A program made the translations under genes and the position numbers. From NCBI RefSeq assembly GCF_003671495.1, contig NZ_RCHN01000023.1, positions 62,001-126,000 of the forward strand: a DNA stretch of 64,000 nt. Reading direction: 5' to 3'. Below, piece by piece: positions 16,989 through 24,816 of the stretch. The notes below the pieces were generated by a model. That model was not told the origin of the DNA. It saw nothing but the letters and a program-made list of their open reading frames with translations, and ran no database searches. Positions within the stretch are counted from its first letter, which is position 1. Every line of letters begins with the position of its first letter. This stretch comes from Ketobacter sp. Lineage in GTDB: Bacteria; Pseudomonadota; Gammaproteobacteria; Pseudomonadales; Ketobacteraceae.

Positions 16989-17723
16989 ATGACGAGTTTT
17001 TTCTCGCCGGGTTGGGCCAGGTTTCGCGCCTGGGATACTCGATTACTACTATTGTGCGTTTTTCTGTTCGTTGGATTGATGTTCTCCAGCCCTGCCCTGT
17101 CACATGGGGTGGCCGAAGACGATGCGGCGTTTCTTGAACAGAGTGCTGGAACACAGCTGATACCTTTTATATATCTGGGTGCCAAGCATATGGTGACAGG
17201 GTACGATCACCTGTTGTTTTTGTTCGGTGTTATCTTTTTTCTATATCGAATGAAAGATGTGGGAATCTATGTGACCCTGTTCGCCATAGGGCACAGTGTA
17301 ACGCTGCTCTATGGTGTATTGAGCGGCACTCATGTGAATCCTTACATCATTGATGCCATCATTGGTTTGTCGGTGGTTTACAAGGCGCTGGATAACCTGG
17401 GGGCATTTCGACGCTGGTTTGGGGTTCAGCCCAATACCAAGGCCGCGGTGCTTATATTTGGTTTCTTTCATGGCTTTGGCCTGGCCACCAAACTGCAGGA
17501 TTTCAAATTGTCTGAAGACGGGTTGGTGGCGAACATCCTGGCGTTCAATGTTGGTGTGGAAATCGGCCAGCTGCTGGCGTTGGGGGCCATCCTCATTTTG
17601 ATGAACTACTGGCGCCAATCCACTTCGTTTGTCCGGCATGCATTCACCAGTAATGTGGTGTTGATGTCAGCGGGCTTTATCCTGTTGGGTTACCAGCTCA
17701 CCGGTTATTACATTCATTCTTAA
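16989..17723 (+). CDS. HupE/UreJ-like membrane protein
   Basis: The protein runs from ATG 16989, after GTGGAG, for 244 residues. A signal peptide (about 1-38, ending PALSHG) is followed by six or so membrane helices. GAKHMVTGYDHLLFLFGVIFF and GHSVTLLYGV are the hallmark His/Asp motifs of HupE/UreJ proteins, which include Ni permeases and poorly defined relatives; FFHGFGLA is the third His motif. The context of a CsoR/RcnR-type repressor and a His-rich protein supports a metal role, probably Ni or Co uptake. It is followed 9 bases later by an anchored protein with an ideal AAGGAG site, so these are in one operon. Confidence 0.85.
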   Translation: MTSFFSPGWARFRAWDTRLLLLCVFLFVGLMFSSPALSHGVAEDDAAFLEQSAGTQLIPFIYLGAKHMVTGYDHLLFLFGVIFFLYRMKDVGIYVTLFAIGHSVTLLYGVLSGTHVNPYIIDAIIGLSVVYKALDNLGAFRRWFGVQPNTKAAVLIFGFFHGFGLATKLQDFKLSEDGLVANILAFNVGVEIGQLLALGAILILMNYWRQSTSFVRHAFTSNVVLMSAGFILLGYQLTGYYIHS

Positions 17724-17732
17724 GGAGTCGTC

Positions 17733-18323
17733 ATGCACGATATCAGTGATCTCAATAAAGAGGGGCTGCCTACGTCGGCAAGCCTGATTAAAGCGACTGT
17801 CATTGCGCTGCTGGTGGGCGGGCTCGTGCTCGTTGTGGCGGTATTGCCGGCAGAATACGGTGTTGATCCAACCGGCCTGGGCTCCAGCATGGGGCTGAAT
17901 GCATTAAGTGCAGCCAATGCTGAAGAGCAGGACGCAAGCGGTGGCAATCTGTTGCTGGCGTCCAGTGCGGCACTGGGGCCAGTCTGGAAGAGTGCTGCGG
18001 CATACCGGTCGGATACCCTGTCGCTGACGCTCCAGCCCGATGAAGGCACAGAAGTCAAAGCGATGATGCAGGAGGGTGATCGCTTTGTGTTTAGCTGGGA
18101 GGCCATGGAAGGGGGAGTAAACTTCGATATGCATGGTGAGCCCCCGGGTAGTGTTGACACCTTTACCAGCTATTGGAAAGGCCGTAATCAAGTCAGTGCC
18201 CATGGTGAGTTTGTGGCACCGTTTACCGGCACCCACGGTTGGTATTGGCGCAACAGAAACAAAGAGCCTGTGACCATTACGCTAAGCACCAGCGGTTATT
18301 ACGAAAAACTGTATCAACTATAA
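17733..18323 (+). CDS. Membrane-anchored periplasmic protein linked to HupE
   Basis: The protein has 196 residues. Residues about 22-42 (ATVIALLVGGLVLVVAVLPAE) form one N-terminal anchor after a short cytosolic start, and the remainder is periplasmic. YRSDTLSLTLQPDEGTEVKAMM, VNFDMHGEPPG and FTGTHGWYWRNRNKEPVTITL suggest a beta-rich domain; the aromatic THGWYWRN stretch is striking. Similar genes accompany HupE-like genes in other proteobacteria, from memory, under the label transmembrane anchor protein, without known function. The ribosome site AAGGAG is ideal and the gene lies in the middle of the operon. It may hold a metal donor near the permease. Confidence 0.7.
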   Translation: MHDISDLNKEGLPTSASLIKATVIALLVGGLVLVVAVLPAEYGVDPTGLGSSMGLNALSAANAEEQDASGGNLLLASSAALGPVWKSAAAYRSDTLSLTLQPDEGTEVKAMMQEGDRFVFSWEAMEGGVNFDMHGEPPGSVDTFTSYWKGRNQVSAHGEFVAPFTGTHGWYWRNRNKEPVTITLSTSGYYEKLYQL

Positions 18324-18347
18324 CAAGCAACCCAACGGAGATCTTAA

Positions 18348-18689
18348 ATGAAAAACCTAGTCCAATGTATCGTTATCGCGCTGATGGCCATGATGCCCGT
18401 ACAACTGATGGCCCATGCAAACCATGCTTCCTTTGATCCGGTGACTGCTGAGCAGGCGGAGGCCGTTGCGGAGAAAACCGTACACAATCTGGTGAGCTCC
18501 AAACAATTGGCTGAATCATGGAAAAGCTCAAAGAAACAGCCGGTGACCCAGAGAGAAACCCGTTACGGTAAGGTATGGGTTGTGGTGTTCACCAATGACA
18601 GTGAGAAAGCGGAAGACAAGCGAACACTGCATGTTTTTGTGGATGAGTTCGGCAACCCGATCTCTGCCAATCACGAGGGCAAAATTTAA
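18348..18689 (+). CDS. Small secreted protein of the metal locus (DUF6488-like, tentative)
   Basis: The protein has 113 residues. A signal peptide (MKNLVQCIVIALMAMMPVQLMA) precedes a mature domain that begins HANHASFDPVTAEQAEAVAEKTV. The rest (LAESWKSSKKQPVTQRETRYGKVWVVVFTN, then LHVFVDEFGNPISANHEGK) resembles a PepSY-like alpha-beta fold, a short helix followed by a beta hairpin. It closes the HupE operon and is followed directly by a strong stem-loop. No Cys is present in the mature part. The family label is from memory and tentative; the function is unknown. Confidence 0.68.
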   Translation: MKNLVQCIVIALMAMMPVQLMAHANHASFDPVTAEQAEAVAEKTVHNLVSSKQLAESWKSSKKQPVTQRETRYGKVWVVVFTNDSEKAEDKRTLHVFVDEFGNPISANHEGKI

Positions 18690-18698
18690 TCCAATAAA

Positions 18699-18733
18699 CT
18701 TGAAGAGGGGCTGGGTCAGGCCCCTTCTTCAAG
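18699..18733 (+). terminator. Terminator hairpin ending the HupE operon
   Basis: CTTGAAGAGGGGC pairs with GCCCCTTCTTCAAG, with a single bulged base and a short loop. It begins 10 bases after the stop at 18689. The T-run after it is weak, but the stem is long and stable. Confidence 0.7.
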
Positions 18734-18777
18734 ATATTATTCCGTGTGTGGGGCAGAAGCAGATTCAGCCTTACACT

Positions 18778-18811
18778 CTATTGGTGTAGGCGCGCTATTG
18801 GTATAGGCACG
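18778..18811. repeat. 17-bp tandem repeat upstream of the exchanger gene
   Basis: CTATTGGTGTAGGCGCG is followed directly by CTATTGGTATAGGCACG (two differences) and by a 9-base partial third copy. It lies 40-70 bases before the Na/Ca-exchanger start, where a promoter would be expected. Confidence 0.7.
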
Positions 18812-18850
18812 CTATTTGTAAATGGGTTCGAGGCTGAAACGCATAAATTT

Positions 18851-19813
18851 ATGCTAGACATGTTGTTGATTGCGGTTGGGGTGTTGCTGCTGACCGGCGG
18901 CGGTGAGGCTTTGATCAGAGGCTCTTTGGCTGCTGCGAACCGGTTGGGCATTTCACCCCTGCTCAGTGGCTTGTTAATCGTCGGTTTTGGCACGTCTGCG
19001 CCCGAGTTGGTGGTTTCAATCGATGCTGCTCTCAGTGATCGTCCAGACATCGCAATCGGCAATGTCGTGGGGAGTAATATCGGTAATGTTCTGCTGATCT
19101 TGGGTATATGTGCCATCATCTCGCCCCTTGCTGTCAGACCGCTTGTGTTGCGGCGCGACGCGGTAACTGCCTTGGCGGCCAGTGTATTGTTTCTGCTTCT
19201 GGTGGGCGGGGATGCATTGGTCCGGTCGGATGCCGCCATATTCCTTTTGTCGCTGGCGGCGTATTTGGTCTGGGCCTATAGAACTGAACGTTCCGGAAAC
19301 GCACCTTCTGCTGGATTGCACATTGCCGAAGGGCAGGAGGTGACTTCTTTACCAACCAGTGCGCTGAGGATAGGGGCGGCGGTTGTGTTTGGCTTGGCAC
19401 TATTGATTGCTGGTTCACAAGTGCTTCTAAAAGGCGCCGTCGGTATCGCTGAGTCGCTGGGGGTTTCGCAAGCTGTGATTGGGTTGACGCTGGTGGCAGT
19501 TGGAACGTCGCTGCCGGAGCTGTCAATTTCAGTGATCGCTGCATTTCGGCGACACGCGGATGTCGCTATTGGTAATGTCCTGGGAAGCAATATTTTTAAC
19601 CTTTTGGGAATCCTTGGGGTTTCCGCATTGTTACAGCCACTGCCGGTCCATGCGCGAATTTTGCTATTTGATCAGTGGGTGATGTTGGGTACGTCTTTAA
19701 TTTTGTTGTTTTTCCTGTATACCGGTAGCAGGCTTAGCCGATTTGAAGGCAGCCTCCTCCTGTTGGGTTATGGTGTATATTTGAGTCTGAGCTTTACGGT
19801 GTTCGGTACGTAG
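18851..19813 (+). CDS. Calcium/sodium antiporter (CaCA family, YrbG-like)
   Basis: I chose ATG 18851 (320 residues), since residues upstream of it in the same frame derive from a tandem repeat. Ten membrane helices in two inverted halves are evident, each with the alpha-repeat signature: GFGTSAPELVVSIDAAL (about residues 48-64) and VAVGTSLPELSISVIAAF (about 216-233), followed by IGNVVGSNIGN and IGNVLGSNIFN. These are the ion-binding motifs of K-independent bacterial exchangers such as YrbG. It is separated from the upstream metal operon by a terminator, so a functional link is not required. A ribosome site is not obvious. Confidence 0.92.
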   Translation: MLDMLLIAVGVLLLTGGGEALIRGSLAAANRLGISPLLSGLLIVGFGTSAPELVVSIDAALSDRPDIAIGNVVGSNIGNVLLILGICAIISPLAVRPLVLRRDAVTALAASVLFLLLVGGDALVRSDAAIFLLSLAAYLVWAYRTERSGNAPSAGLHIAEGQEVTSLPTSALRIGAAVVFGLALLIAGSQVLLKGAVGIAESLGVSQAVIGLTLVAVGTSLPELSISVIAAFRRHADVAIGNVLGSNIFNLLGILGVSALLQPLPVHARILLFDQWVMLGTSLILLFFLYTGSRLSRFEGSLLLLGYGVYLSLSFTVFGT

Positions 19814-19972
19814 AGTCGAACGCCTGTTCTGCTAGATGTCCTTCTCGGCTACCACTTTCCCACTGCGACAATTTGTCACATCCCATCCCCCCTTATCCTT
19901 TTTTTATAATGGCCTTGAGTGTCTGGCACAGGGAGGTGCCACCCAAAAAATACAGTGTGTAGGGGGCAAAGA

Positions 19973-20848
19973 ATGGTTCGTGTTGTGCGTAAGAATGGGC
20001 TGGCGCTGGGTGTGACCGCAGTGTTGGGTGCGATGGGTTTGACCGCCTGTGGCGGTGGGGGCGGCAGCTCCTCGGATGAGGCGCCCAAAAGCCTGGAGTC
20101 CACCCCGGTCAGTATTGAATTCGCCGCGATGGTGGCTGACCAGGTGTTGGCCTGTGACACGGATTACACCGGTGTGGGCACCGCAGGCAGCACGGTGCAG
20201 GTCAAGGATTTCCGTATGTTCATACATGGGGTCGAGCTGTTGACCGATGGCGGGCACAGTGTTCCGGTGACGCTGGACGATTCACCCTGGCAGGCCCAGG
20301 GTGTGGTGTTACTGGATTTTGAAAATGGCACCGGGGCATGCACCGGTACCGCGGAAACCAACCGGATCATCAACGGCACGATTCCGGATTCCGGCGACGT
20401 CTATACCGGGGTGCGCTTTGTCGTGGGCATGCCGGAATCACTCAATCACCTGGAGCAGGCCAGTGTCAGTCCGTTCAATGTCACCGGCATGAACTGGGGC
20501 TGGACCAACGGTTTCAAGTTTATCCGCTTTGATATCCCCAACTGGAACGTCCACATCGGCGCCACCGGCTGTGTCGCGGACGGCAATGGCGATGTGCAGT
20601 GCAGCCAGGCCAACCGGCCTCAGATCGAACTGGATAATTTCGACTTTCAAACCCAGTACATTCGCATCGATTATGCCGCCCTGGTACAGGACAACAACGT
20701 CAGCACCGACACCGGTGGTGCAGTGGGTTGCATGTCCGGGGGGACTGATCCGGAGTGCAATGGGGTGTTCACCCAACTGGGCCTGAACCTGGCCAGCGGG
20801 AATAACGATCCCGCACTGGTGCAGACCGTTTTCTCTGTCTCCAACTGA
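19973..20848 (+). CDS. mbnP: MbnP-like lipoprotein (metallo-mystery pair four-Cys protein)
   Basis: I chose ATG 19973 because AGGGGG precedes it (291 residues). The signal ends in lipobox LTAC followed by Gly/Ser linker. The mature domain begins PVSIEFAAMVADQVLAC and contains KDFRMFIHGVEL, RFVVGMPESLNH, the Trp-rich MNWGWTNGFKFIRFD, and paired cysteines (GC-x9-C and GC-x8-C in the last 80 residues), the arrangement of the 'metallo-mystery pair four-Cys' family. MbnP proteins bind copper, and in the studied case a Trp is oxidised to kynurenine by the diheme partner MbnH. The next gene encodes that partner 15 bases on. The Trp-rich segment is the natural candidate for modification here. Confidence 0.86.
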   Translation: MVRVVRKNGLALGVTAVLGAMGLTACGGGGGSSSDEAPKSLESTPVSIEFAAMVADQVLACDTDYTGVGTAGSTVQVKDFRMFIHGVELLTDGGHSVPVTLDDSPWQAQGVVLLDFENGTGACTGTAETNRIINGTIPDSGDVYTGVRFVVGMPESLNHLEQASVSPFNVTGMNWGWTNGFKFIRFDIPNWNVHIGATGCVADGNGDVQCSQANRPQIELDNFDFQTQYIRIDYAALVQDNNVSTDTGGAVGCMSGGTDPECNGVFTQLGLNLASGNNDPALVQTVFSVSN

Positions 20849-20863
20849 GTCGGAGCGTAGCCG

Positions 20864-22048
20864 ATGAGATGCGCCGGCGTGCGGCGGCGGTCCCGCTTGT
20901 GGACCCTGTTGTATCCCCTGTTGTGCTCTGTGATGTTGGTGGCCTGCGGCGGCAGTGAAACCCACCTGGATGACGAGGCTGCCAACAAGACCGCATTTGA
21001 CTGGGCGTTACGGGAGGGGGTGCCGCTGCCGCTGGAGCCGGCCGCCAATCCCATGACCGAGACCAAGTTCCAACTGGGACGACACCTGTTTTACGATGCA
21101 CGCCTGTCCGGCAATGGCACCCAGTCCTGCAGTTCATGCCATCACCAGGATAAAGCCTTCACCGACGGCCTGGTGGTCTCGGTGGGCTCCACCGGGGATT
21201 CGCACCCGCGCAATTCCCAAACCCTGACCAATGTGGCTTACAACGCCACCTATACCTGGGCCAATCCCGCGCTCATCACCATCGAGGCACAGATGCACAC
21301 ACCCTTGTTTTCGGAGCAGCCGGTGGAGCAGGGTATCGATGACCGCAACCGGGACGCGGTGCTGCAGCGCATTCTGGATGAACCGCGTTACGAAGCATTG
21401 TTTGCCGAGGCGTTTCCAGCGCAGGGCAGTCCGGTCAGCTTTGCCAACATCATCGATGCTATTGCGGTGTTTGTGCGGGGCATGACCTCGTTCAACGCTC
21501 CCTTTGACCGCTACCAGCTGGGTCAGCGTTCCGCCCTCTCCGCCTCCGCCTTGCGTGGCCAGGAACTGTTTTTCAGTGAGGCGCTGGAATGTTTTCACTG
21601 CCACGGCGGTTACAACTTTTCCGACTCCACTGTGGATCGTACCATTGCCTTCGTGGAACGGCCTTTCCACAACACCGGCTTGTATAACATTGGTGGCAGC
21701 GGCGACTTCCCGCCGGATAACCAGGGGGTGTTCGAAGCCACCGGTGATCCATCGGACATGGGCAAGTTCCGCGCGCCCACCCTGCGTAACATCGCCCTGA
21801 CGGCGCCCTACATGCACGACGGCAGTATCGCCACCCTGGAGGCAGTGGTTGAGTTCTACGCCGCCGGTGGTCGCAACGTGGCGTCAGGGCCCTATGCCGG
21901 GGATGGTCGCACCAATCCCTTCAAGGACAGCTTTGTCAGCGGCTTTGCCATCACGGCGCAGCAGCAGGCGGACCTCATTGCCTTCCTGCACAGTCTCACG
22001 GACGAATCCTTCGTCACCTCACCCCGTTTCAGCAATCCCTGGGAGTAA
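20864..22048 (+). CDS. mbnH: MbnH-like diheme enzyme (MauG/cytochrome c peroxidase superfamily)
   Basis: The protein has 394 residues. A signal sequence with lipobox-like LVAC is followed by two heme c sites, CSSCH (Cys89-His93) and CFHCH (Cys243-His247), the spacing of MauG/CcpA proteins. GRHLFYDARLSGNGTQSCSSCH and APYMHDGSIATLEAVVEFY are characteristic. The pairing with the MbnP-like gene identifies the MXAN_0977-type branch, whose members oxidise Trp on the partner through a bis-Fe(IV) state instead of reducing peroxide. The downstream gene starts 3 bases after this stop, so all three genes form one transcript. Confidence 0.9.
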   Translation: MRCAGVRRRSRLWTLLYPLLCSVMLVACGGSETHLDDEAANKTAFDWALREGVPLPLEPAANPMTETKFQLGRHLFYDARLSGNGTQSCSSCHHQDKAFTDGLVVSVGSTGDSHPRNSQTLTNVAYNATYTWANPALITIEAQMHTPLFSEQPVEQGIDDRNRDAVLQRILDEPRYEALFAEAFPAQGSPVSFANIIDAIAVFVRGMTSFNAPFDRYQLGQRSALSASALRGQELFFSEALECFHCHGGYNFSDSTVDRTIAFVERPFHNTGLYNIGGSGDFPPDNQGVFEATGDPSDMGKFRAPTLRNIALTAPYMHDGSIATLEAVVEFYAAGGRNVASGPYAGDGRTNPFKDSFVSGFAITAQQQADLIAFLHSLTDESFVTSPRFSNPWE

Positions 22049-22050
22049 AC

Positions 22051-23259
22051 ATGATACGCACCTTCCCCCTGTGCCGGGTGATCGGCACCCTGTTGGCTTG
22101 CCTGTTGTCGGTGAACGGCCATGGCCACGGCGAGACACCCACGGAGGTTGGCACCCGGGTGTCGGCGGCGGTGAGTGTCACCTGGCGCGATGACGGCATG
22201 TTGCTGCAGGACGACGGCCGCTGGTTGATTCCCGGCGTGCTGATGGGGGGCGAAGCCTATCCGGTGGACGGGGGGGTGACGGTGGATGAGGCGCGCCTGG
22301 ATCTGGCCCATCGCACCGCAGAGCGGGTGTTCGGTCGCCTGCAGATCTCCAGTCATGACGGCGTGTCCGATGCGGAGATTCATCATGCCTATGGCGGACT
22401 GCAGCTGGATACCGGCCCCGTCCTGACCACCCTGGCCGCCGGCCGGATGGCCGCTGCCATGACGCCCGCCAATGGTGAGCATGCCAGTGATCGGCTGTTC
22501 AGCGAAACGCCTCTGCCCCTGCAGGCGTTTCTGGGCAGCCAGTTAAACGACGACGGCGCCCGCGTCAGCCTGGACCTGGGAGCATGGCAGCTGGGGCTGG
22601 AGAGCTGGCGCGGGGACAGTTTTCCCGCCGCCGGTGAGGGGGAGGAGCTGAACGATGTCTACCTGCACTACCGGGATGGCTGGAATGGGGTGCCGGTATT
22701 TGCCGGTATCTGGTGGCTGCAGGCGGATGCGGTGAACCGGTCGGATACCCGGTATTCTGCGGATGGCCACGATCACGGTAGCGTCAGCCAAAGCACCACC
22801 CTGCCGGAATACTGGTTCGATGGGCGCACCGAAATAGGTGGCGCCTTCCTGCGCCTGGCCGGTGGCCATGCCAGCCACTGGCATTGGGCGCTGGAAGCGC
22901 AATACCTGCAGGTAAGCATTGAAGGCAGTGTCCGTGACAGCACGCGGCTGGCGCCCTGGTCGGCGGAGGATAACGGTGGCTGGCTGCAGGCCAGCCTGGG
23001 GCGTGGGGCGCACACGCTGGGGTTGCGTTGGGAGCGTCTGGTGCTGGAGAACCACCTGAGCGGCGCCGCGGCCGGGGCACTGGCAGACCTGACCGGATTG
23101 TATAACCCGGACCACGACCCGCAGCGGAGCAGCGCGGTCTACCATTGGCAGGTGCAACCGGGCCTGGCACTGCGGCTGGAGGCGGTGGACGACGGGATAC
23201 AGATGGAATCGATCCAGCGTATTGCCGTGGGCCTGGTGTGGCAGGCGGAACTGCTGTAG
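22051..23259 (+). CDS. Predicted outer-membrane beta-barrel linked to MbnH/MbnP
   Basis: The protein has 402 residues. The signal peptide is followed by a short GHGHGE metal-binding-like stretch. The rest alternates hydrophobic and polar residues in strands typical of porins (VFGRLQISSHDGVSD, LSLDLGAWQLGLESW, AFLRLAGGHASHWHWALEAQYLQVS, LRLEAVDDGIQ), and it ends with the aliphatic/aromatic WQAELL rather than Phe. His-rich loops (DGHDHGS; HASHWHW) suggest metal contact. It is the third gene of the pair operon, with only 2 bases between stop and start. It may import or export copper, or present MbnP, at the outer membrane. I cannot place it in a named family. Confidence 0.7.
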   Translation: MIRTFPLCRVIGTLLACLLSVNGHGHGETPTEVGTRVSAAVSVTWRDDGMLLQDDGRWLIPGVLMGGEAYPVDGGVTVDEARLDLAHRTAERVFGRLQISSHDGVSDAEIHHAYGGLQLDTGPVLTTLAAGRMAAAMTPANGEHASDRLFSETPLPLQAFLGSQLNDDGARVSLDLGAWQLGLESWRGDSFPAAGEGEELNDVYLHYRDGWNGVPVFAGIWWLQADAVNRSDTRYSADGHDHGSVSQSTTLPEYWFDGRTEIGGAFLRLAGGHASHWHWALEAQYLQVSIEGSVRDSTRLAPWSAEDNGGWLQASLGRGAHTLGLRWERLVLENHLSGAAAGALADLTGLYNPDHDPQRSSAVYHWQVQPGLALRLEAVDDGIQMESIQRIAVGLVWQAELL

Positions 23260-23590
23260 CCGCCTTGCACCAGCTTGGTTCCATTTCCCACGGGGGTCAC
23301 AGGATTGTGATGATGCTGACAGAGATTGCGCGCTCAGCGGGCAATCAGTCAGGTTAATTACCGTTCACCCCAGGGCGCTCCGCGGTCCGCTTCCGTCGTG
23401 GTGATTCCTGGTGATTGTCAAATCTATCAGTGGCTTAGGTTGGTGTTGAGGACGCTCATCCCGGACCCTGGATACTGACTGGCGTAGAACTTGCGTGGCC
23501 TCTTGCCGAGGTTCGCTGCCTGACACCAACGGGCGGCCACCGTTGATGAACTGAGTCAGCTTGTATTCCAGAACCGTTAGCGGAAGCCCC
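23260..23590. other. Intergenic region with no supported gene
   Basis: These 331 bases separate the MbnP/MbnH operon from the ferredoxin-reductase gene. Short open frames on either strand lack ribosome sites and family-like sequence. GTGATTCCTGGTGATTGTC forms a small imperfect direct repeat near 23400. The region presumably carries the promoter for the gene at 23591. Confidence 0.45.
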
Positions 23591-24589
23591 ATGCCTACCA
23601 TCACCTACCAACATCAACAGATCACGCTGGAAAGTGGGAAAAACCTGCTGGAAGGGTTGGAGAATGCCGGGGTGGAAGTCCCTTGCAGCTGCAGTTCCGG
23701 TGTTTGCCATGGCTGTATGGCCCAGGCCCTGGGGGGTACGGTGCCGGCGGAGGCGCAGATGGGGTTGAGTGCCAACCAGCGTCGCCTCAAATACTTTCTC
23801 ACCTGCCAATGCTATCCCAAGGACGACCTGCAGTTTACCCTGGCCGGCAATCTGGAGGCCCGCACCACCGCCACCCTGGTGGAGAAACGGGTGTTGAACC
23901 AGCGGGTGCTGATGGTGCGCCTGCAGGCGGACATCGATTGGCGCGCCGGACAACACACCATCCTCTGGCGCACGGAAACCCGCGGTCGAACCTACTCCAT
24001 CGCCAGCTCCCCGGATGACGGCTTTGTGGAACTGCATGTGCGGCGGCGGCCCAATGGCCTGGTGAGTCACTGGCTGGAGCATGAACTGACCGTGGGCGAC
24101 CAGTGCCAGATCAGCCCCGCCACCGGCGATACCTATTACAGCCCGGCCATGCCGGGGCAGCCTCTGTTGCTGGTGGGCACCGGCACCGGCCTGGCCCCGC
24201 TCACCGGCGTCTTGCGGCAGGCCCTCAATGACGGCCATCATGGTGAAATCTATCTGTACGCCGCCGCCGGTGAACCCCAGTACCTGTACATGGTGGATGA
24301 ACTCCGGGCGCTGGCGCAACAACACGCGGACCTGCACTATTTTCCCGTGGTGCACCGCAATCCCGAGCATCAGCCCGACCTGCTGTTGGGGGACCTGGTG
24401 GAGTTGATTCCCCAGCGGCATCCCCGCCTGCGGCGGCATCTGGTGTATCTGTGTGGGGCCCAACCCATGGTGGATTTTCTCAAGGAGTACTGCTTCTACC
24501 GCGGTGCCCTGATGGAGGACATCTTCATCAAAACCTTTTCCCCAGGGGAGAAAAGTCCGGCGGACGCTGCGATGGCTGGGCAACAATAG
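23591..24589 (+). CDS. Ferredoxin-NAD(P)H reductase (2Fe-2S + FAD/NAD)
   Basis: I chose ATG 23591, after CGGAAG, for 332 residues. The N-terminal plant-type ferredoxin carries C-x4-C-x2-C (CSSGVCHGC) and the distal Cys in LTCQCYP. An FNR-type module follows: RTYSIASS binds FAD, GTGTGLAPL binds NAD(P)H and YLCGAQPMVDFLK lies near the C-terminus. This order matches the electron-transfer components of phenol-hydroxylase-like and alkane or ring-hydroxylating oxygenases. No oxygenase subunit sits beside it, so its partner must be elsewhere, or it may serve a reductase role alone. It stands apart from both neighbours by over 200 bases. Confidence 0.93.
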   Translation: MPTITYQHQQITLESGKNLLEGLENAGVEVPCSCSSGVCHGCMAQALGGTVPAEAQMGLSANQRRLKYFLTCQCYPKDDLQFTLAGNLEARTTATLVEKRVLNQRVLMVRLQADIDWRAGQHTILWRTETRGRTYSIASSPDDGFVELHVRRRPNGLVSHWLEHELTVGDQCQISPATGDTYYSPAMPGQPLLLVGTGTGLAPLTGVLRQALNDGHHGEIYLYAAAGEPQYLYMVDELRALAQQHADLHYFPVVHRNPEHQPDLLLGDLVELIPQRHPRLRRHLVYLCGAQPMVDFLKEYCFYRGALMEDIFIKTFSPGEKSPADAAMAGQQ

Positions 24590-24816
24590 AGCGCCTGAGT
24601 ATCCCCCCATGCGCCAACAGGAGACACCGCCGCCCCGCGATGACTCTTAATTGAGCAGTAAAGTCCCACAAGCGTCGATTTTCTCAGCGTTTTTCCGATC
24701 TTCGTCATGGCATGGAAATTGCGCTTGTGTGCAGGCGAACTTTTGCTGTCATGATTGAGTCGCTTCATGGTATTAAGCTCGCCACCGGTTTCAATCTGTT
24801 AGTTGCAAGGATAGTT

